A DNA stretch of 64,000 bases, from positions 496,001 through 560,000 of the forward strand of contig NZ_CP039964.1 of the NCBI RefSeq assembly GCF_005234135.1, in the 5' to 3' direction. The notes beneath the pieces are model-generated. The model searched no databases and had not been told where the DNA came from. It worked only from the letters and a program-made list of their open reading frames with translations. The DNA comes from Pseudorhodobacter turbinis. GTDB taxonomy: Bacteria; Pseudomonadota; Alphaproteobacteria; Rhodobacterales; Rhodobacteraceae. Every line of letters begins with the position of its first letter. The first letter of the stretch is position 1. The position numbers and the translations under genes are program-made. Below are positions 24,357 through 32,103 of this stretch, piece after piece.

Positions 24357-25160
24357 ATGACCATTGCCCCCGCTGCCAATGCAGCGGCGCATTCGGCCCT
24401 ACCCGACGCTTTGCGCCGCGCCATTGGCGCCGCCCATGTGCTGACCGAGGCCAATGATCTGGAGGCGCGGCTGGTCGAGGATCGCGGCCTGGCGCGGGGC
24501 TCTGCGCTGGCGCTGCTGCGGCCCGGCTCCACCCATGAGGTCGCCGCCTGTCAGCGCCTGTGCCACGCGGCCGGGATGCCGGTGGTCCCGCAGGGCGGCA
24601 ACACCGGGCTGGCGGGGGGCGGCGTGCCCGAGGGCGGAATCATCCTGACCACCGACCGGCTCAACGCCATCCCCGAGGTGGCTGCGACCAATGCCACGAT
24701 GACCGTCGATGCAGGATGTATCCTCGCGCATATCCAGCAGGCGGCCGATGCGCAGTTTCCGCTGTCGCTGGCCTCCGAAGGCTCGCCCCAGATCGGCGGC
24801 AATCTCTCGACCAACGTCGGCGGCACCGCGGTGCTGCGCTATGGCAATACCCGCGATCTGGTGCTGGGGATCGAGGTGGTGCTGCCAAACGGAAGAATCC
24901 TCAATGATCTGAATGGTTTGCGCAAGAAAAACACTGACTATGATCTGCGCAATATGTTCATCGGGGCCGAAGGCACGTTGGGCATCATCACCGCCGCTGT
25001 GCTGAAACTCTTTCCCAAACCTCTGGCGCGGGCCACGACGCTGGTCGCCTGCGCCGATGCGCCGCGCGCGCTAAAACTTTATGCCCGTATGCGCCGCCGC
25101 GCTGCGGATACGCTCTCGACCTTTGAGTATATCAACCGGATGGCCCTGCAGATGGTGATC
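24357..25160 (+). pseudogene. FAD-linked oxidase (GlcD/D2HGDH type), C-terminus lost
   Basis: About 265 codons remain of a D-lactate/D-2-hydroxyglutarate dehydrogenase-type flavoenzyme. The FAD_binding_4 domain is complete: RPGSTHEVAACQRLCHAAG, VVPQGGNTGLAGGGVP, SLASEGSPQIGGNLSTNVGG and FIGAEGTLGIITAAVLKLFP. The C-terminal FAD-oxidase_C domain breaks off near residue 265 (RMALQMVID), where IS66 sequence takes over in the opposite strand. A GGAGAACGCGGC ribosome region precedes ATG 24357. As the last gene of the transporter operon it would have oxidised a D-2-hydroxyacid. It is now almost certainly inactive. Confidence 0.85.
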
Positions 25161-25418
25161 GACCAACCGTTTGTAAGCCATGACCAGCCCGGTGCCGTCC
25201 CAATACAGTAACTTCATCCGATCTGCCCGCTTTGAGCGGAACACAAAAACGGTCCCCCCTCTCGGCAGATTTGCTTTGCAAATCGCCTGCCGGGCAACGC
25301 GTGAACGGGTCCTTGCGCAGCTCGTTTTTGACAAGCGCTGCCAGACCGTCATGACCCTTGCGGAAGTCCACCGGCTTGGTCGCGACACGATCCGCACCCG
25401 GTTTGATGGGAACATCAT
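25160..25418 (-). pseudogene. IS66-family tnpB (Orf2), broken
   Basis: The frame starts MMFPSNRVRIV, shifts to VDFRKGHDGLAALVKNELRK, then back to GTVFVFRSKRADRMKLLYWD and VMAYKRL. These are consecutive parts of IS66 TnpB. One frameshift is near 25382 and the second is caused by a palindromic mini-insert at 25257. The gene is cut off near 25160, where it joins the FAD oxidase fragment. The tnpC gene is missing. Confidence 0.8.
25257..25299 (+). repeat. Palindromic mini-insert, copy 7
   Basis: About 43 bp interrupt the IS66 tnpB codons expected to read DPFTGTVFVF. It has CCCTCTCG, the stem GGCAGATTTGC / GCAAATCGCC around TTT (with one bulged A), then CTGCCGGGCAACG. Confidence 0.75.
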
Positions 25419-25845
25419 AAGGCGGCGTTCAAGACGCGGGCAATCTCGGCAATGCGCGCCGCTGATGTTCTTGCATCCAATCGCACGGTGACAGCACCGC
25501 AGATCAGATCCAAAGGCGGCGCAGGTTCGGGTGCCGCCTCAACATCTTTCCGCACAACCAAAGCTGCAAAGTTTGGCTCCTCCGTCACAGCGGGCAGAAC
25601 CAGTTTGCCCTCGCGTGCCATCCGCCGCCATTCCCCCTCTCGGGATCTTGCAACGCAAGACCCTGCCGGGCAACGGACAAATGATTGGCCCGCATATCAT
25701 ACCGCCGTGCCACAGCGCCCACCGTCGTCCCCTCAACCAACGTCTCGGCCACAATTTGCGCCTTCACCGCTTCCGGCCACCGGCGGTGACCACGCGGCCC
25801 AACAACCATATCAATGTTACTGAGAAGCTCCGTTGAGCGCTCCAT
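25415..25845 (-). pseudogene. IS66-family tnpA (Orf1), broken
   Basis: From ATG 25845 the frame reads [12 protein letters not shown], then [20 protein letters not shown] and [15 protein letters not shown], the HTH domain of IS66 TnpA. A palindromic insert at 25634 shifts the frame, and the rest follows as [20 protein letters not shown] ... RLDARTSAARIAEIARVLNA. Its stop overlaps the tnpB start, as normal for IS66. It is inactive because of the insert. Confidence 0.82.
25634..25674 (+). repeat. Palindromic mini-insert, copy 8
   Basis: About 41 bp separate the IS66 tnpA codons expected to read [12 protein letters not shown]. It has CCCTCTCG, stem GGATCTTGC / GCAAGACC around AAC with one bulge, then CTGCCGGGCAACG. 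Confidence 0.75.
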
Positions 25846-26232
25846 GGAGAAACTCCCTGATAATCCATCCAATAAGGCTGAATCTCAGATCAGACGATCA
25901 CAAGGAAGGTGGGGTGGGCGCTTCGATAACGCATCTTATGCTTGGCAAAAAACTCTTTCGTATCCCAGAGGTGCTTGGCCGTGTGCCTGATGCTTGCGTG
26001 TCCATTTCTGACCTGCTTACATCAGTTGATCGATCTGATCGACGTCGCCATCCAGAGTCCGGCACTTAAAATCTGCTGTGTGCTGATCCCTTGGTGGCCT
26101 CGAATAGACCAACATCTTCGATATATTGTTTCGGCTGTTCCCAAAACCCCGAGCAACATGACCTCTGCTCAAGCTATCCTGAAAATGGGCGCCCGCTTGC
26201 GAGGACGCCCGATTGGTTCGATTGGCTAAATT
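25846..26232. other. Gene-free region next to the IS66 remnant
   Basis: No gene or RNA was recognised. The left part probably includes the IS66 terminus; the rest up to the eutH stop carries only short unsupported frames. Confidence 0.35.
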
Positions 26233-27453
26233 CTATGCCTTCTGGGCTGCCATCGTTGCGATCTGCCCGGCCTCGATCTCGCGGGCTTTGGGAACGGAAA
26301 GCCACAGGGCGATAATAAAGCCACAGATGCCGCCGCCCAGTTTGCCCACCAGCAACGGCAGGATGATCGACGGCTGGAAGTTCGCGGCAAATGCCAAGTG
26401 GTCGCCAAAAGAGAAGGCCGCACAGACACAAAACGCAATGACAAGCACCTTGTCACGGGCAGGCATGTCGCCAATCAGGCGGTACATGGCCAGCACATTG
26501 GCCGCCGCTGCCAAAAGACCGGCGGCACCGCGCGGCGATACGCCAATAGCGTTGCCCATCGTCTCCATCGGTCCTGCGAGGTACTTGGTCACCATGTAGA
26601 CCATCGGGAACGCCCCAGAAAGCATGATACCGATATAGCCCGCAATCTCTAGCGCGCGGAACTGGTCGGCCTCATCTGCGATGATCGGGTCAAAGCCCCA
26701 TCCGCCCAGAACGGTAGAGAAAATGCCGGTGAAATATTCCACGATGGAAAACACCAGAACCAGCGTGATGCCCGCATACATGATCCTGCCGAACCACAAG
26801 AACCCGTTGATCATTGCATTTGGTGCGAACCGCAAGCCGGCTGCAATCGCAACACAGAAAATCGCCAGCGGGGCCAGATTGCGCAGGATCGATCCGATAT
26901 CCAATGCGAGCGACAATGTCGCGTCACCCGTGGCTGCAATGTCCGGACGGACCTGAACATCCCCCAGCATGATCAACATTGCCGAGATAAACACCCCGAT
27001 AGGAATGCTCAGAATACCCGACATAATCCCCAACGCCATATAGGGGTGATCCGATTTCTTGAGCATCGACAGCCCGACCGGAATAGAGAAGATGATCGTG
27101 GCACCGGCCATATAGCCGACTATGGATGCGATAATCCAAGCCTCGCGGCTTTGGGCCAGAACATCGGCCAGCTGATATCCGCCCATGTCGATGGCAATGA
27201 TCGTGGTGGCGGCAATGGCCGGATCTGCCCCGATCATCGCGAAGAGGGGGCCCACGACGGTGCTGACGAATTGCGACAGATAGGGGATCGCCGCCATGAT
27301 GCCGGCCACCGGTACAAAGATAGGGCCGATCGAATAAAGCCCTTCCTGAAATTCCTTGCCAAGCCCAGATTCCGGATCACGTATATAGGCAAAAGCACCG
27401 ATAACGGCGCAGGCCATTATGATGTAGATGATAACTGTCCCAATTATTTCCAT
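26233..27453 (-). CDS. eutH: EutH-like ethanolamine permease
   Basis: This is a 406-residue polytopic membrane protein of the EutH family. Diagnostic stretches are the repeated helix content, IGPIFVPVAGIMAAIPYLSQ, IGADPAIAATTIIAIDMGGY and FCVCAAFSFGDHLAFAANFQ. EutH takes up ethanolamine across the inner membrane. ATG 27453 is chosen over an upstream ATG because GGAG precedes it and it begins the first helix. No ethanolamine ammonia-lyase or microcompartment genes are nearby. Instead it sits downstream of a DAO/GcvT protein and a choline/ethanolamine-kinase-like gene on the same strand, so the substrate may be a methylated or phosphorylated ethanolamine route. Confidence 0.82.
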   Translation of the reverse strand: MEIIGTVIIYIIMACAVIGAFAYIRDPESGLGKEFQEGLYSIGPIFVPVAGIMAAIPYLSQFVSTVVGPLFAMIGADPAIAATTIIAIDMGGYQLADVLAQSREAWIIASIVGYMAGATIIFSIPVGLSMLKKSDHPYMALGIMSGILSIPIGVFISAMLIMLGDVQVRPDIAATGDATLSLALDIGSILRNLAPLAIFCVAIAAGLRFAPNAMINGFLWFGRIMYAGITLVLVFSIVEYFTGIFSTVLGGWGFDPIIADEADQFRALEIAGYIGIMLSGAFPMVYMVTKYLAGPMETMGNAIGVSPRGAAGLLAAAANVLAMYRLIGDMPARDKVLVIAFCVCAAFSFGDHLAFAANFQPSIILPLLVGKLGGGICGFIIALWLSVPKAREIEAGQIATMAAQKA

Positions 27454-27569
27454 AGCTTTATCTCCATGTTGTAAAAATATGCGGCCGTTGATCGGCCTTG
27501 TCATCAATTGGATCGGGCCAGACAGCCCGGTCGGATTTCAGGCTTTAATGACAGTATGGCCCTTACAAG

Positions 27570-27594
27570 ACCGGCCCTGCAATGCAGAGCCGGT
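27570..27594. repeat. Hairpin between the DAO/GcvT gene and eutH
   Basis: The stem ACCGGC-CTGCA / TGCAG-GCCGGT (with small bulges) lies 27 bp beyond the DAO/GcvT stop. It lacks a clear U-tract on the minus strand, so it may only partly reduce expression of eutH. Confidence 0.5.
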
Positions 27595-27620
27595 GTGGAT
27601 AGTTGGTTGTTTATGCCGCG

Positions 27621-30068
27621 TCACGCCTTCACGCGCGACATGCTCGGGTCATAAAGCGGTCCCATATGAACCTCACATGGAACGCGCTCGGTGCCGACCT
27701 CAAGCTCGTAGCTGCCCGCCTCGACATAGGCGCGGGTAACGCCCTCGGGGTTGCGCACATAGCCGTAGCCGATGGATTTCCCGACCGTGTAACCAAAGCC
27801 GCCGCTGGTCAGCCAGCCGACACGTTCACCGTCGCGGTAGATCGTCTCGCGGCCCAAAAGCACCACAGATGGATCGGTGGTAAAGCAGGCCATCAGCTTT
27901 TTCACGCCTGCCGCTTTTTGGGCCTGCGCCGCCTCACGCCCTTTGAAGGGGATGTCTTTGCGCAGCTTTACCGCCCAGCCAAGGCCGGATTCGAACGGCG
28001 TGTGATCGGGACCGATATCGGAGCCCCAAGCACGATACCCCTTTTCCAACCGCAGCGATTCAATCGCACGGTAGCCCGCATTGACCAGCCCATGCTCGGC
28101 CCCTGCGGCCATGATCGCATCATAGACAGTGGTTGCGAATTCCACCGGCAAGTGAAGCTCCCAGCCCAATTCGCCAACATAGGTGACGCGCAGCGCATCG
28201 GCCCGGCAGCCTGCAATGCCAATGGGTTTAAGCGTGCCAAAAGGGAAGGATTCATTGCTGATATCATCGCGGGTAACCGCACTCAGGATATCGCGTGCCT
28301 TTGGCCCCATCAACGTCAGCACCGCCCGCGAGGAGGTCACATCGAAAAGCTGACAGTTGTAGCCTTCGGAGATATTGCGCTTGATCCAGTCGAAATCATG
28401 GGTGGCAAAGCCGGTGCCGGTGACGATGTAGAACTCTTCCTCACCGATCCGCCCAATGGTCAGATCGCTTTCGATGCCCGCGTGATCATTGAGCATCTGC
28501 GTATAGGTCAGGGTTCCCACAGGCTTGTCGACATCATTGGAGGCGATCCAGCTTAGCGCCTTCAGCGCATCAGGCCCTTTGAGCACAAATTTGGCGAAAG
28601 AGCTTTGGTCGAAAAGCGCCGCCGCCTCACGCGCGGCGCGATGTTCGCGGCCAACGGCGTCAAACCAGTTCTGGCGCTCAAAGCTGTAGGTGTCTTTGGG
28701 TGTCTCTCCGAGGGATTTATCGGCAAACCAGTTCGGACGTTCCCAGCCCAGCTTTTCACCGAAACAGGCGCCCTGTTTTTCCAACCGGTCATAAAGCGGC
28801 GATTTGCGGCATGGCCGCCCCGAACGGTTTTCCTCATGCGGCCATGCCATTGTGTAATGTTTGGCATAGGCTTCAACGGTGCGGGTGCGCACCCAATCCG
28901 TGTCGAAATGCGGCACACCAAAGCGGCGGATATCGGCGGACCAAAGGTCAAACGGCGGCTCCCCTTTATGGACCCATTCCGCCAGCGCCATCCCCGCGCC
29001 GCCACCTGCCGCGATGCCAAAGGCGTTAAAGCCGGCGCCGACAAAGAAGTTCTTCAGCTCTGGCGCCTCACCGATGATGAAATTGCCATCCGGCGTAAAG
29101 CTTTCGGGGCCATTGGTCAGGGTTTTGATGCCGGCCGTTTCAAGGGCCGGGACGCGGCCAAGTGCCAGTTCCATCAACTGTTCAAAATGGTCAAAGTTGC
29201 TGTCGAGCAGGGAGTAATGGAACCCTTTGGGAATCCCGCTTTTGGCCCAAGGGATCGGGTTCGGCTCATAGCCGCCCATGACCAGCCCGCCGACCTCTTC
29301 CTTGTAATAGGTCAGCCGGTCGGGATCGCGCAGCGTTGGCAGGTTGGAAGTAACCCCCTCGATGGCCTCGGTGACCATATATTGGTGTTCCATCGACACA
29401 AGCGGCACATTGACGCCAAACTTGGCGGCAAATTCGCGTGTCCATTGACCGGCGCAACAAATCACACGTTCGCATTCGATGCGGCCCTTGTCGGTGATGA
29501 CGGCGCGAATGCGGCCCTTTTCGATCTCGAGGTCAATAACCTTGGTATCTTCAAAGATCGAGGCACCCGCCATCCGCGCGCCCTTTGCCAAGGCTTGGGT
29601 GATGTCGGACGGGTTTGCCTGACCATCTGTTGGCATGAAGGCCGCGCCGATCACATCATCGACATTCATCAAAGGCCAAAGCTTTTGCGCCTCGGAAGGG
29701 GTTAACAGTTCCATCTCCAGCCCGAAGCTATGGGCGGTGGTGGCCTGACGCTTGACCTCGGCCCAGCGTTCCTCGTTACAGGCCAGCCGCAGCCCGCCGT
29801 TCATCTTCCAGCCGGTGCCCAGCCCGGTTTCGGCCTCTAGCTTGTTGTAAAGGTCGACCGAATAGCCCAGCAACTGGGTGATATTGGCATTTGAACGCAG
29901 CTGGCCCACAAGGCCCGCGGCATGGAATGTGGTGCCTGAGGTCAGCTTCTTACGCTCCAGCAGGACCGTATCGGTCCAGCCCAGCTTGGCGAGGTGATAC
30001 GCCGTAGAGACCCCTACGATCCCCCCCCCGATGATTACAGCTTTGGCAGTTGTTGGCAGATCGGTCAT
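27621..30068 (-). CDS. DAO/GcvT-domain dehydrogenase (dimethylglycine/sarcosine dehydrogenase-like)
   Basis: This is an 815-residue two-domain flavoprotein. Residues 1 to about 430 are the FAD-dependent DAO domain (AVIIGGGIVGVSTAYHLAKL, then TSGTTFHAAGLVGQLRSN with the His used for covalent FAD in relatives, and GFNAFGIAAGGGAGMALAEW). The rest is a folate-binding GcvT-type domain (DQSSFAKFVLKGPDAL, GPKARDILSAV, YVGELGWELHLPVEFA, GYRAIESLRLEKGYRAWGSD). Such enzymes remove N-methyl groups from glycine derivatives and pass the one-carbon unit to tetrahydrofolate. ATG 30068 starts directly before the FAD motif. The kinase-like gene ends 12 bp upstream, which makes an operon likely. The exact amine is unknown. 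Confidence 0.9.
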   Translation of the reverse strand: MTDLPTTAKAVIIGGGIVGVSTAYHLAKLGWTDTVLLERKKLTSGTTFHAAGLVGQLRSNANITQLLGYSVDLYNKLEAETGLGTGWKMNGGLRLACNEERWAEVKRQATTAHSFGLEMELLTPSEAQKLWPLMNVDDVIGAAFMPTDGQANPSDITQALAKGARMAGASIFEDTKVIDLEIEKGRIRAVITDKGRIECERVICCAGQWTREFAAKFGVNVPLVSMEHQYMVTEAIEGVTSNLPTLRDPDRLTYYKEEVGGLVMGGYEPNPIPWAKSGIPKGFHYSLLDSNFDHFEQLMELALGRVPALETAGIKTLTNGPESFTPDGNFIIGEAPELKNFFVGAGFNAFGIAAGGGAGMALAEWVHKGEPPFDLWSADIRRFGVPHFDTDWVRTRTVEAYAKHYTMAWPHEENRSGRPCRKSPLYDRLEKQGACFGEKLGWERPNWFADKSLGETPKDTYSFERQNWFDAVGREHRAAREAAALFDQSSFAKFVLKGPDALKALSWIASNDVDKPVGTLTYTQMLNDHAGIESDLTIGRIGEEEFYIVTGTGFATHDFDWIKRNISEGYNCQLFDVTSSRAVLTLMGPKARDILSAVTRDDISNESFPFGTLKPIGIAGCRADALRVTYVGELGWELHLPVEFATTVYDAIMAAGAEHGLVNAGYRAIESLRLEKGYRAWGSDIGPDHTPFESGLGWAVKLRKDIPFKGREAAQAQKAAGVKKLMACFTTDPSVVLLGRETIYRDGERVGWLTSGGFGYTVGKSIGYGYVRNPEGVTRAYVEAGSYELEVGTERVPCEVHMGPLYDPSMSRVKA

Positions 30069-30080
30069 TCAGGTCGGTCC

Positions 30081-30962
30081 TTATATATTCTTGAAATCAG
30101 CATAGGAGTGCCGAAAGGCATCAAGGTTCTCAGCGGTGTAGGCGGCATAGTTGAAGTCGATCTCGGAGGTCAGCTCCGACACCATGCTCCACATGGTTTC
30201 GCGTAAAAGCGATGCGCATTTCATGGCCGAATAGCGGTGCAGCAGATCGCCCGTAACGGGGGCCTCGAAATACTGCTCAAGGCAGGCTTGCTCTTGTTTT
30301 TCGGACAGGTTGTTATTGGATGCCAGCCCACCAAGATCGAACAGCGGGCTGTTGAAACCGGCATAATCATAATCGATAAGCCACAGACGCTTGCCGTCAT
30401 CCAGAATGTTTCCTGCCAGCAAATCATTGTGGCCAAAGACCACATCAAACGGACCGGCGGCGGCCTCAAGCGCATTGCCATAGCTGACCAGCTCGTCAAT
30501 CAGATCGGCATAGGCACTGCCACGTTCGGCCAAAGTAGCGCCATAATCGCGGATCACATGGAACACCCAAAAAATCAGCGCCGGACCGCGTAAATGCTTG
30601 GGGACTTCCTGATGGCAGCGCTTTACCAGTTCAACGATCCGTGGCAGCATTTCGGGCGCGGTGACATCCTCTGGCGTCAGCGTATGGCTGTCGACGAAAT
30701 CAAGCACAGTCACTGAAGGCTCGGCATATTTCACGCGGGGGGCGACACCAGCGGCATAGGCCGCGTGCATCGCGCTCAGCTCATTAAAGCGCATAACGTG
30801 ATGCTCGGGGATATCCGAGCCGACGCGCACGGCGAAACGACCCTCAGCATCCTCGGCAAGAAAGTTGAGGTTGGTGATTCCCCCCTCAAGCGGCGAAAGC
30901 GAAACTTCGCCCGCCCAACAGGGCAAAGCTTTAATCCCCCGAATACGTTCTTTATGGTCCAT
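30081..30962 (-). CDS. Choline/ethanolamine-kinase-like phosphotransferase
   Basis: This is a 293-residue protein of the choline kinase/APH fold. The nucleotide-binding strand is GGITNLNFLAEDAEGRFAVR, the catalytic loop VVFGHNDLLAGNIL, and the metal-binding loop LWLIDYDYAGFNSPLFDLGG. These are the LicA/ChoK signatures. It should phosphorylate choline, ethanolamine or a related amino alcohol in the cytoplasm. GGGAGAG precedes ATG 30962. It is the first gene of the minus-strand operon with the DAO/GcvT protein and eutH, and is divergent from a DeoR regulator, so it is likely controlled by that regulator. Confidence 0.87.
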   Translation of the reverse strand: MDHKERIRGIKALPCWAGEVSLSPLEGGITNLNFLAEDAEGRFAVRVGSDIPEHHVMRFNELSAMHAAYAAGVAPRVKYAEPSVTVLDFVDSHTLTPEDVTAPEMLPRIVELVKRCHQEVPKHLRGPALIFWVFHVIRDYGATLAERGSAYADLIDELVSYGNALEAAAGPFDVVFGHNDLLAGNILDDGKRLWLIDYDYAGFNSPLFDLGGLASNNNLSEKQEQACLEQYFEAPVTGDLLHRYSAMKCASLLRETMWSMVSELTSEIDFNYAAYTAENLDAFRHSYADFKNI

Positions 30963-31063
30963 TACGTCTCTCCCACGGTGCATAGTGTTCGATTCAATCC
31001 GGAACACTAGGCTCCCTCTGGTGAAACCGTGCATTAACCCTCAACTTCTGTCAATAAAAACAC

Positions 31064-31148
31064 ATTTAGCCACATCAACTTTTTTTCGTGCTTAAAATTT
31101 GGCATTTTGTGGCAATCGGTCTAATCTGAATGTCTTGAAGCCACAAAA
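31064..31148. promoter_or_regulatory. Candidate DeoR operator region
   Basis: The divergent intergenic region contains the exact inverted pair TTTTGTGGC (31105-31113) and GCCACAAAA (31140-31148), plus TTTAGCCACA near 31066. The spacing of about three helical turns fits DeoR-family binding and looping. Confidence 0.5.
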
Positions 31149-31162
31149 CACCCCGAGCATTT

Positions 31163-31942
31163 ATGACATCACCGGCCAAAACCACAAACCAACGCGAAGA
31201 AGAAATCCTGATGGAGCTGCGTCGCGCAGGCGGCTCTTGCCGGGTGAATTTTCTGGCCGAACGTCTTGGCGTGTCCAATGAAACGATCCGCCGGAATGTC
31301 CGCTCGCTTGAGGATAATGCCATTGTGCGCAAGGTGCATGGGGGTGTGCATCTGGTGCATCGGCTGCATGAAGCCCCATTCCAGAACCGCATGGATGAGG
31401 AAGCGGCCATCAAAGAGCGGCTGGCCATACGTGTGGCGGCGATGATCAGCGACGGGGACTCGGTTTTCCTCGATGTCGGCTCCAGCACGGCTTATGTCGC
31501 GATGGCGCTGCGTGAACATAAAAAACTCTATGTTGTGACCAATTCAATTTTCGTGGCGCAGACCCTTTCGATGCGCAATGGCAACCGTGTGTTTCTGGCC
31601 GGCGGAGAGTTGCGCCCCCATGACGGCGGTGCGTTCGGGGCCGAGGCGCTGGAGCTGGTCGGGCGGTTCAACACCCAGTTCGCGGTATTTTCCATCGGGG
31701 CTGTCAATGCCGAGTCCGGGTTCATGCTGCATGATTTCCAAGAGGCCAATATAGCCCGTATCGCCGCTCAGAACGCGCAGGTTTGCATCGTTGTAACCGT
31801 CGCCGAGAAATTCGCAAAACGCGCGCCAGTTATGCTCGATCATGCCGACAGGTTTGACATATTGGTTTCCGATGCCCCCCCGCCAGAAGATATCGGCAAA
31901 ATGCTCAAGGGGCATGGGATAGAGTTCTTACCGGCCGAATAG
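31163..31942 (+). CDS. DeoR-family transcriptional regulator
   Basis: This is a 259-residue regulator. The N-terminal DeoR HTH is REEEILMELRRAGGSCRVNF, LAERLGVSNETIRRNVRSLE and KVHGGV. The C-terminal sensor domain of the NagB-like fold has DGDSVFLDVGSSTAYVAMAL, LYVVTNSIFVAQTL and NRVFLAGGELRP, the phosphorylated-ligand pocket. A phosphorylated effector made by the divergent kinase-like protein is plausible. ATG 31163 is 200 bp from the kinase start, with candidate operators between. It probably represses the kinase/DAO-GcvT/eutH unit and perhaps the AtoE-type transporter downstream. Confidence 0.9.
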   Translation: MTSPAKTTNQREEEILMELRRAGGSCRVNFLAERLGVSNETIRRNVRSLEDNAIVRKVHGGVHLVHRLHEAPFQNRMDEEAAIKERLAIRVAAMISDGDSVFLDVGSSTAYVAMALREHKKLYVVTNSIFVAQTLSMRNGNRVFLAGGELRPHDGGAFGAEALELVGRFNTQFAVFSIGAVNAESGFMLHDFQEANIARIAAQNAQVCIVVTVAEKFAKRAPVMLDHADRFDILVSDAPPPEDIGKMLKGHGIEFLPAE

Positions 31943-32103
31943 GCCTGTCTTGACGCTTTGGGTAGGGCAGGGGCGTGACAGCTTTGCCGCCACCCCCTAT
32001 GGATGCCAGAAAGACAGTTGCACCAATGGCATAGCCTTCTGTGTGGCAATCCTTAATACTACAGGTTAGAGGCGATTGTTATAATTTGGAATAGGAGGAT
32101 TCC

